Assembly: GCA_039182435.1 (NCBI GenBank)
Contig: JBCDCC010000074.1
Location: 1 to 10,650 of the forward strand
Length of the DNA: 10,650 nucleotides
DNA from: JBCCKC01 sp039182435
GTDB taxonomy: Bacteria > Verrucomicrobiota > Verrucomicrobiia > Opitutales > Coraliomargaritaceae
Direction: 5' to 3'
Part shown: positions 1 to 5,497 of the stretch, piece after piece
How the letters are laid out: every line of letters begins with the position of its first letter
Numbering within the stretch: the stretch's first letter is position 1
Position numbers and translations under genes: made by a program
The notes under the pieces: generated by a model
What the model saw: only the letters and a program-made list of their open reading frames with translations
The model's database searches: none
Told to the model about the DNA's origin: nothing

Positions 1-2
1 TC

Positions 3-1142
3 CTTGATAATAAGGCCTTACAACTGCTGTTTTTGGAATATCGAGGGGACTCGAACGAAGCTAAGTGTTTTAAGGCGTTGATGTCGGATCTATTACTTAT
101 TGCGGCTAACGAGTCTAGCGGACATGATGATACGCCCAGTGATTTTTGGAATAGTATTCTAGATGATTGGACAAAGGGAATCGGTTCCGAGCGTAACCGA
201 TCCGTTTACCTGAATTGTCTACCTCATGACGTCGCGAAAGATCTTCAGAGACTTAGTGATCAAAAGAAGTTTATATGTGATCTTAAACAGGCACAGCTAA
301 GTATTAACCAAATCCATCTAGATTCATATTTAGATCTTCTGAATAGTATGTCGCTGAAGTTAACGCCGATGAAGAGTTTCCGCTTTGATGCAATTTTCCG
401 TGAGAAATTTCTCTCTGAGGAGGAGCGTTTTTCAGGTGTCCCAAACTCGATTCTGGACAAACTGCATGCTAACGCTGAGGCAAGTAAAGCCAACAATAAC
501 CGTATATCGCGATCAGTATTAGCGAGCGCATATTTATCGGAAGAAATCGGAGTTAAATCAGAGCATCTGCTTTCTCGGGCGGAGTATGACGCAATTTGCC
601 CAATCCTTGGGCATTATCATCATTATGCTTTTACTGAGTCTTTGGGTTTGAAGTCTTTCGTATCTCACCGAATGCCCAGCGTAAGTGTGGCTTGTGCTGA
701 TCGCCTTGCACAAGAGTCTCAGCGAATTGCTGGATCTAGCTCCAGGCAGACTAAGATGAATATCCCAATCTCGAATATTGCTTTTGAAGACATCAACAAA
801 GTGCGTTTAGGCACAGAGGAACCAAAGTTTCGGGAAAGCCTTGCGCGGTTAAATGGAGCGGCTTATTCGGGTGACATAGAGCAAACGCTTTCGGCTTTAG
901 AGAGTCATGCGAAGCATATCGAAAAGGTTGTTTCGCTGTCCTTCAAAGGTGTAAAATTCAAAGAATTGGGTAATGCGGTGATTGACACGATTCATCTAGG
1001 GGACCCCAGTTCGGCTGGTATTGCGAAATTAGTTTGTTCTTACCTCGGGGCACCCGTTCAGGTGCTTCGAAACGTCCGTAAGGAGTATCAACTTCGTCTG
1101 TTTTTCAGGGGACTGATCGAGCAGTATGAAGTGGCTAAGTGA
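3..1142 (+). CDS. Unrecognised soluble protein, C-terminal part (5'-truncated by window edge)
   Basis: The frame is open from the first complete codon at position 3 to the TGA at 1140-1142, so the gene almost certainly begins upstream. The first start-like codon, TTG at 33, has no supporting signal. About 379 residues are visible. I recognise no family. The protein looks cytoplasmic and mostly helical, with no signal peptide or membrane segment. A cluster HYHHY lies near residue 198 of the visible part. A stretch reading FEDINKVR followed by FRESL lies in the C-terminal third; this 'F-D-I-x-x-R ... FR' pattern recurs in some uncharacterised bacterial proteins, but I would not name a family from it. 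By eye its GC content is in the mid-40s percent, against roughly 60% or more in the next gene, and it favours TTA, AGT and TCT codons. This suggests an accessory, perhaps transferred, gene. Its function is unknown. Confidence 0.75.
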   Translation, partial: LDNKALQLLFLEYRGDSNEAKCFKALMSDLLLIAANESSGHDDTPSDFWNSILDDWTKGIGSERNRSVYLNCLPHDVAKDLQRLSDQKKFICDLKQAQLSINQIHLDSYLDLLNSMSLKLTPMKSFRFDAIFREKFLSEEERFSGVPNSILDKLHANAEASKANNNRISRSVLASAYLSEEIGVKSEHLLSRAEYDAICPILGHYHHYAFTESLGLKSFVSHRMPSVSVACADRLAQESQRIAGSSSRQTKMNIPISNIAFEDINKVRLGTEEPKFRESLARLNGAAYSGDIEQTLSALESHAKHIEKVVSLSFKGVKFKELGNAVIDTIHLGDPSSAGIAKLVCSYLGAPVQVLRNVRKEYQLRLFFRGLIEQYEVAK

Positions 1143-1244
1143 GCTCTGGACGGATTCTTATGTAATACGGCGTTGTTGTTGCTTGGCGGAGATTTGTCAT
1201 TAACTGCTTGGTTAGGAACGGCTTTTGCTGACTCGAGTGCTTCA

Positions 1245-2828
1245 ATGAAGCTCTTTGTAAAAGGCGATATCGACGGTTTGTTCGCGTTGGGATTGGACAA
1301 CCTGTTGATGTTAATTCTCATGACGAGTCTCTGCTTAGGGTTTCCTCTCTTTCTGCCGCCGGACATTTATTTCCAAAAGATTCTGCCTGCGACGGCGCTG
1401 GGGGTGATCTTCGGGAACCTGATCTACGCGCGGATGGCGCTGAAGTTAGCCGAGAAGGAGGGGCGGAGCGATGTCTGTGCGGTGCCATATGGGATCAACC
1501 TGATCACGATCATTGTCTTTGTCTTTCTGGTCATGTTTCCGGCTAAGTTGATCGCGCTTGCCAATGGTGCGTCTGAGTTGGAGGCGGCGAACATCGCTTG
1601 GCGTGCCGGGCTGATTGCTTGCGTGGCCTCGGGAGTGATCGAAGCGGGGTGTGCGTTCTTCGCTGGTTGGGTGCAGCGGGTGACACCTCGGGCGGCGCTC
1701 TTGTCGGCGCTAGCGAGTATCGGACTGTTTTTTATCGCGGGGGACTTTTTCTTTCGGGCCTACGCTGTGCCGATGATCGGGATGACGACTTTGGCGATTA
1801 CCTTACTGATCTATTTTGGTCGGGTCGAGTTCAAGGGCGGTGTTCCGGGCGGGGTGGTGATCCTGCTTGTGGGCACGGTAATGGCTTGGGGGCTGCACTT
1901 GCTGGGCTTCGAGTCGGTAGTGCCGGTCGGTAGCTTGAATTTTGACTTTGTCGGACTGAACTTGCCCTGGCCTGTGGTCGGAGAGATCTGGGCAGGGCTG
2001 CCGCAGCTGATGCCGTATCTGCCGGTGATCATTCCAATGGGTTTTATCAGCGGAGTGGTTTCGATGCAGAACTTGGAGTCGGCGAAAGCGGCGGGCGATG
2101 ACTATCCGGTGAAGCCCGCTCTCTTGACGAATGGCTTCGGCTCTTTGCTTGCTGGCTGTTGTGGATCGCCGTTTCCGACCACCATTTACATCGGGCATCC
2201 GGGCTGGAAGGCGATCGGCTCGCGAGCGGGCTATTCGATTTTGACAGCGATCGCGATGGGCTTGCTCTGCGTATCCGGGCTGCTCTCGCTGGTTGTTTAT
2301 TTGATCCCGGTGGAGGCGGGGATGGCGATTCTGATTTGGATCGGTTTGATGATGTGCGCGCAGGCCTTCGACGTGGTGCCGAAGCGTCATTATCCTGCGG
2401 TGGCGATAGGCCTGTTGCCCGGATTAGCGGCATTTACTGCACTTGTCTCGAAACAAGCCTTACGTGCAACTGGATTTGGCGGTCCTGATAATCCTTTTCC
2501 GAGCACTTTGGTGGCCGACTTCGTGGAGCGCACGAATTTCTTCGCTGACGGAATGTATGCCCTCGAGGCGGGATACGTCTACTCGTCGATAGTTCTGGCG
2601 GCCTCGACGGTCTGCATCATCGAGCGGAAGTTAAAACTGGCGGCGATCTGGTATCTAGTCGGCGCCGCGCTCTCAGCCTGCGGAATGATGCACGCCTACG
2701 TGGTCACGCCTGCCGATGTGATCAGCGAGATACGCCCTGCTCTGAAGTGGGTGCTGGGTTACTCAGCGATGGCCTTGATCGTCTATCTGATCCCCTTCGT
2801 TTCGAAGAAGACCGAAGAGGTCAACTAG
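1245..2828 (+). CDS. NCS2-type nucleobase/xanthine-uracil family permease
   Basis: This is a polytopic inner-membrane protein of about 527 residues with many hydrophobic segments, about 12-14 by eye. That is the usual size and shape for the NCS2 (xanthine/uracil/vitamin C permease) family, which imports nucleobases or related compounds by cation symport. The N-terminus reads MKLFVKGDIDGLFALGLDN, followed by PPDIYFQKILPA and a conserved-looking VPYGIN. Further on are GFISGVVSMQNLESAKAAG, in the position of the family's substrate-binding helix 8, and GSPFPTTIYIGHPG, a helix-10-like segment. The AzgA-type 'FDTxGT' motif is not present, so this is a more distant subfamily and the substrate cannot be read from sequence. 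The frame is open further upstream to a TTG at 1173. I prefer ATG 1245 because the family normally begins with this charged amphipathic stretch. No Shine-Dalgarno sequence precedes either start. It converges on the DAHP synthase gene with a 10-base gap. Confidence 0.85.
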   Translation: MKLFVKGDIDGLFALGLDNLLMLILMTSLCLGFPLFLPPDIYFQKILPATALGVIFGNLIYARMALKLAEKEGRSDVCAVPYGINLITIIVFVFLVMFPAKLIALANGASELEAANIAWRAGLIACVASGVIEAGCAFFAGWVQRVTPRAALLSALASIGLFFIAGDFFFRAYAVPMIGMTTLAITLLIYFGRVEFKGGVPGGVVILLVGTVMAWGLHLLGFESVVPVGSLNFDFVGLNLPWPVVGEIWAGLPQLMPYLPVIIPMGFISGVVSMQNLESAKAAGDDYPVKPALLTNGFGSLLAGCCGSPFPTTIYIGHPGWKAIGSRAGYSILTAIAMGLLCVSGLLSLVVYLIPVEAGMAILIWIGLMMCAQAFDVVPKRHYPAVAIGLLPGLAAFTALVSKQALRATGFGGPDNPFPSTLVADFVERTNFFADGMYALEAGYVYSSIVLAASTVCIIERKLKLAAIWYLVGAALSACGMMHAYVVTPADVISEIRPALKWVLGYSAMALIVYLIPFVSKKTEEVN

Positions 2829-2838
2829 CCGGAAGTCT

Positions 2839-3897
2839 TTAGCCCCTGCGTGCTTGGACGGCTTTGGCGAGGGAGTCGAGAATGGGTTCGGTTTGCTCGA
2901 AGCTGATGCAGGCGTCGGTGATGCTTTGGCCGTAGGTGTTCTCGCCTCCGTGGACGTAATTCTGACGGCCTTCGACGAGGTGGCTCTCAAGCATGATGCC
3001 GGCGATGCCTTGATTGCCGGCGGCGATCTGATCTGCCAGCACTTGGGCAACGGGGCCTTGGCGAAGGTGGTCCTTGCTGCTGTTGGCGTGGCTGCAGTCG
3101 ACGATCAGTTTTTGTGGAAGCCCATGCTCGCCGAGTTTTTCGAGGATTGGGTCGATGTCTTTGGCTTCGTAATTGGTGCCGGTCCGGCTGCCGCCACGAA
3201 GGATGATGTGGGCGTTTTGATTGCCCGTGGTTTGAAAAATGGCGGTGACTCCCTGCTTAGTCACGGAGGGGAACCAGTGAGGCTGGTTGGCGGAGCGGAC
3301 GGCGTCGATCGCCATCTGCACGTTGCCACCGGTTCCGTTTTTGAAGCCCACGGGCATGGAGAGCCCAGAGGCGAGCTCGCGGTGGATCTGACTCTCGGTC
3401 GTGCGGGCACCGATGGCGGCCCATGCGACAGCGTCGGCGATGAACTGAGGGATAATTGTATCCAGAAACTCACTACCTGCAGGGAGGCCAATTTCGGCGA
3501 TTTCGGAGAGGATTTGGCGGGCGAGGCGAAGCCCCTGGTTGATCTCGAAGCTGCCGTCGATCTTCGGATCGTTGATCAGGCCCTTCCAGCCGACGACAGT
3601 GCGCGGCTTTTCGAAGTAGACGCGCATGATTACCTGCAACTCTTTCTTGTAAGTGTCTGCCAGTGGTTTGAGTCGCTCGGCATACTCAATCGCGGCTTGC
3701 TTGTGGTGGATGGAGCAGGGGCCGACGATGACAGTTAGGCGGTCGTCTTTGCCGCTGAGAATCGCGGCACTTTGTTTGCGGCCCGACTCCGTCACTTCGA
3801 TTGCTTTGGGGCTAAGAGGTAGCTCCTCAATCAGAATGGATGGCGGTAGCAGGGGGCGCATTCCAGCGATCCGGGTATCGTCGTGTTTCTCTAGCAT
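2839..3897 (-). CDS. aroG: 3-deoxy-7-phosphoheptulonate (DAHP) synthase, class I AroG/AroF type
   Basis: The enzyme condenses phosphoenolpyruvate and erythrose 4-phosphate to DAHP, the first step of the shikimate pathway to aromatic amino acids; it is cytoplasmic. The 352 residues match the length of E. coli AroG (350). Family motifs appear in order: GPCSIHH (59-65), RVYFEKPRTVVGWKGL (92-107), SEFLD (142-146), GARTTESQ (163-170), GFKNGTGG (184-191), DCSHANS (267-273), ESHLVEGRQ (304-312) and SITDACI (325-331). The expected metal ligands are all present: C61, H270, E304 and D328. P150, S180, F209 and S211 sit where the AroG feedback pocket is known, so allosteric inhibition by an aromatic amino acid is likely. 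Which amino acid inhibits cannot be told, so the symbol aroG means the class rather than proven phenylalanine control. The start ATG is at 3895-3897 with no clear ribosome binding site. It is transcribed alone on this strand. Confidence 0.95.
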   Translation of the reverse strand: MLEKHDDTRIAGMRPLLPPSILIEELPLSPKAIEVTESGRKQSAAILSGKDDRLTVIVGPCSIHHKQAAIEYAERLKPLADTYKKELQVIMRVYFEKPRTVVGWKGLINDPKIDGSFEINQGLRLARQILSEIAEIGLPAGSEFLDTIIPQFIADAVAWAAIGARTTESQIHRELASGLSMPVGFKNGTGGNVQMAIDAVRSANQPHWFPSVTKQGVTAIFQTTGNQNAHIILRGGSRTGTNYEAKDIDPILEKLGEHGLPQKLIVDCSHANSSKDHLRQGPVAQVLADQIAAGNQGIAGIMLESHLVEGRQNYVHGGENTYGQSITDACISFEQTEPILDSLAKAVQARRG

Positions 3898-4051
3898 TGG
3901 TCTGAACTACAGCCAGAGGGGGACTTGTAAAGGGAAAGGCGTGTTAAAATCCGTTGACGAAAATGAGCAGGCGGGAGCGGGCTGAGACCTGTCTGGATCA
4001 GAATCATTCCGCTAGACGACTGTTCGATATCCTCTCGATGCCCCTCAATCT

Positions 4052-4071
4052 AGGGCGGCCGCCATTGCCCT
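4052..4071. repeat. Palindrome GGCGGCCGCC within a larger imperfect hairpin
   Basis: The 10 bases at 4054-4063 are a perfect palindrome (one half GGCGG). The wider segment AGGGC (4052-4056) and GCCCT (4067-4071) can also pair as a 5-bp stem. No T-run follows on either strand, so it is not an intrinsic terminator. It could be an operator or simply chance in a GC-rich stretch. Confidence 0.35.
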
Positions 4072-4106
4072 CTGGTGAATGCAAATACCCGTGAGTTTAT
4101 AATTCT

Positions 4107-4123
4107 TTGGCATAGCTTGTGCA
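4107..4123 (+). promoter_or_regulatory. Candidate sigma-54 (RpoN) promoter for the glycosyltransferase/HAD cassette
   Basis: The sequence TTGGCAT-AGCTT-GTGCA has the invariant GG (4109-4110) and GC (4121-4122) separated by exactly 10 bases, as RpoN requires. Against the consensus TGGCAC-N5-TTGCA it differs at two positions (T for C in the -24 box, G for T in the -12 box). Transcription would begin near 4133 and give a leader of about 235 bases before the glycosyltransferase. Sigma-54 control is known for exopolysaccharide genes in exosortase/PEP-CTERM organisms, which makes the placement plausible. No activator-binding site or enhancer could be recognised. The match is motif-only and could be chance. 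Confidence 0.4.
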
Positions 4124-4127
4124 CCAC

Positions 4128-4142
4128 AGCATTATCAATGCT
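4128..4142. repeat. Perfect inverted repeat AGCATT-ATC-AATGCT
   Basis: Two 6-bp arms (4128-4133 and 4137-4142) are perfectly complementary around a 3-base loop. The repeat sits at the predicted transcription start of the candidate sigma-54 promoter. It could be a repressor operator or a 5'-end mRNA hairpin. There is no T-run directly after it, so it is not a terminator. Confidence 0.4.
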
Positions 4143-4304
4143 AAATAGGGTATAAGCTTTATTCTTGCTTGTTTTAGTTTTGGCTTTCTTTTGGGAGCGT
4201 CTTTTAACTCAAAGCCCTACACTCAATTTATCCTGCCACCGATTTCATAAGAACACACTTAGTCCAGCACATTAATACCGAATAGACCGCATACTGTATC
4301 AGGA

Positions 4305-4373
4305 ATGAAGACTTCAGGCATGTCATCAGTATCGGAACGATACCATAATGGGAAATGTATGCATCGGGCATGA
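4305..4373 (+). CDS. Possible 22-codon upstream ORF overlapping the glycosyltransferase start (ATGA)
   Basis: An ATG at 4305 opens a 22-codon frame that stops with TGA at 4371-4373. That stop overlaps the ATG at 4370-4372 as ATGA, the geometry typical of translational coupling. An AGGA lies immediately before the ATG, which is too close for an ideal Shine-Dalgarno sequence. The peptide begins MKTSGMSS and ends CMHRA; it has no recognisable domain and two internal methionines. It would overlap the 4329-4343 hairpin. It may be a regulatory leader ORF, or chance. Confidence 0.25.
   Translation: MKTSGMSSVSERYHNGKCMHRA
4329..4343. repeat. Perfect inverted repeat GTATCG-GAA-CGATAC before the glycosyltransferase start
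   Basis: The 6-bp arms 4329-4334 and 4338-4343 pair perfectly around a GAA triloop. In the mRNA this would be a small stem-loop ending 11 bases before ATG 4355 and 26 bases before ATG 4370. It could influence which start is used, or act as a DNA operator. Confidence 0.4.
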
Positions 4374-5488
4374 AAATGAGGATCGCTATTGTAGCTTTGG
4401 TTAAACTTGAGAAGAATAAGCTTCTGCACTATAATCCGCAGAGCTTAGGCTTGGCGAAGGCGCTGGCGGTGCGAGGATGTGCGGTCGATGTCTACAGTTT
4501 TGAAGAGCTGGAAGGGGATGCTACAGCGGTTACAGAGATTGCCGCAGATGTGCGCCTGATTCAACAGGATTGCCCGAGCCTTGGTGGGAACAGTTTGATG
4601 GTGACTCGATATTTGGAGAAGGATTATCAAGCACTGATCTGCTTGTCCGATATCCAGATCGCTTACAGTGGTCTCGATCGTTGGTGTCAGAAACATCAAA
4701 TAGATCTTTTTCCTTATGTTGGCGTGATTCATTCGAGCAGTGAAAATGCAATCTCGAAGCAGGTGATGGATTTGGTGGCGCGGAGAAATCTGAAGAAGTA
4801 TCGAGGCCGTGTTGTGTTCGCGAAAACCTTGCCGGTTAAGAAGGAATTGGAGGCGGCGTCGATTCAATCGGTATTGGCACCGGTCGGCGTCGATCTATCC
4901 TATCTTGAAGCGAGTCCGGGGCTAAGTCCTGCAGAATGCCGGGAGGCGGTTGGATTCGCTACGGATGACTCTGTGCTGCTTTTCGTAGGGAGACTCGTCG
5001 ATGAGAAGCGGCCTTTGGCACTGATCGATCTTTTCCGTAAATTGTCTGCCGAAAGCGAACGATACAAGCTGTGTATCATTGGTGATGGGCACCTTAAAGA
5101 GGCCATGTTGGAGAAGGTTGCGGATTACGGGCTGGGTGATCGGGTTCGTCACTACTCGGTAGTGAAGAACGCGGAGATGTGGCGCTTTTACCAGATGGCG
5201 GATTTCAGTATTAACCTGAACCTTGGGGAGATTTTCGGGATGTCGATTTTGGAGGCCATGTTCTATCAGACACTGGTTGTGGCTAGAAGGGCACCTGGGC
5301 CGGAGATGATTATCAATGACAAGGAGGATGGTTATCTCTGTGAGACGGATGAGGCCATTTACGAGACGATCTTATCGCGCGCTCAGGATGTCTCTGTCGA
5401 GGCGGCACGGCGTAAAATCATGGAGGAATTTAACTGGGATCGCACCTCTGAAACCATGTTGGAGGTTATTCAATCCGAAGCATCCTAA
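4370..5488 (+). CDS. GT4-family glycosyltransferase (GT-B fold)
   Basis: This is a cytoplasmic or membrane-associated sugar transferase of about 372 residues that would move a sugar from a nucleotide donor onto a glycan or lipid-linked acceptor. The N-terminal half starts MKMRIAIVALVKLE and contains NPQSLGLAKALAVRG, typical of the acceptor domain of family 4 enzymes. The donor domain begins near FVGRLVDEKRP (about 205-215). It continues through IIGDG and reaches E287-IFGMSIL-E295, the EX7E motif that marks retaining GT4 enzymes. The frame is open to ATG 4355, with further ATGs at 4370 and 4376. I chose 4370 because family members usually begin just before the RIAIVA strand. The true start is uncertain, as no clear ribosome binding site is visible. 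The HAD gene follows after 9 bases, so the two are surely co-transcribed. Donor and acceptor are unknown. Confidence 0.88.
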   Translation: MKMRIAIVALVKLEKNKLLHYNPQSLGLAKALAVRGCAVDVYSFEELEGDATAVTEIAADVRLIQQDCPSLGGNSLMVTRYLEKDYQALICLSDIQIAYSGLDRWCQKHQIDLFPYVGVIHSSSENAISKQVMDLVARRNLKKYRGRVVFAKTLPVKKELEAASIQSVLAPVGVDLSYLEASPGLSPAECREAVGFATDDSVLLFVGRLVDEKRPLALIDLFRKLSAESERYKLCIIGDGHLKEAMLEKVADYGLGDRVRHYSVVKNAEMWRFYQMADFSINLNLGEIFGMSILEAMFYQTLVVARRAPGPEMIINDKEDGYLCETDEAIYETILSRAQDVSVEAARRKIMEEFNWDRTSETMLEVIQSEAS

Positions 5489-5497
5489 TTTAGCTCG

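Larger units (their letters stand above)
3898..4369. other. Intergenic control region between divergent aroG and glycosyltransferase genes
   Basis: This 470-base stretch separates two divergently transcribed genes. The left part (to about 4075) is GC-richer and contains a perfect 10-bp palindrome, GGCGGCCGCC, at 4054-4063. From about 4080 the sequence becomes AT-rich. It holds a candidate sigma-54 promoter, two perfect 6-bp inverted repeats, a short upstream ORF and an imperfect direct repeat TCAGGAATG/TCAGGCATG (4299-4307 and 4314-4322, 8 of 9 bases identical, 15 bases apart). A perfect TATAAT occurs at 4098-4103, but no acceptable -35 box stands 16-18 bases before it. I found no convincing promoter for the minus-strand aroG gene and no RNA gene or mobile element. 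Confidence 0.7.

Noticed and set aside
33..35. TTG at 33 as the start of the first gene
   Set aside because: The frame is open all the way to the left edge and the TTG has no ribosome binding site, so the gene is better treated as truncated by the window.
1140..1244. A single stop codon splitting one longer gene (unknown protein fused to the permease)
   Set aside because: The permease has a normal family N-terminus at 1245, the two parts differ in composition and character, and sharing a reading frame has a one-in-three chance.
1803..2390. Long minus-strand frames opposite the permease
   Set aside because: Their translations are rich in His, Arg, Gln and Pro with no domain, while the plus-strand frame has clear membrane segments.
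2811..2823. A GACC/GGTC mini-hairpin at the permease/aroG junction
   Set aside because: A 4-bp stem inside the coding sequence without a proper T-run is not enough to call a terminator.
2854..3738. A 294-codon open frame on the plus strand opposite the DAHP synthase gene
   Set aside because: The minus-strand frame has every catalytic motif of DAHP synthase. The plus frame is a low-complexity, valine/alanine/aspartate-rich mirror of it, typical of antisense frames in GC-rich genes.
4098..4103. A perfect TATAAT as a sigma-70 promoter for the glycosyltransferase
   Set aside because: There is no -35-like hexamer 16-18 bases upstream (the sequence there is GTGAAT or GGTGAA). The motif is common by chance in AT-rich sequence.
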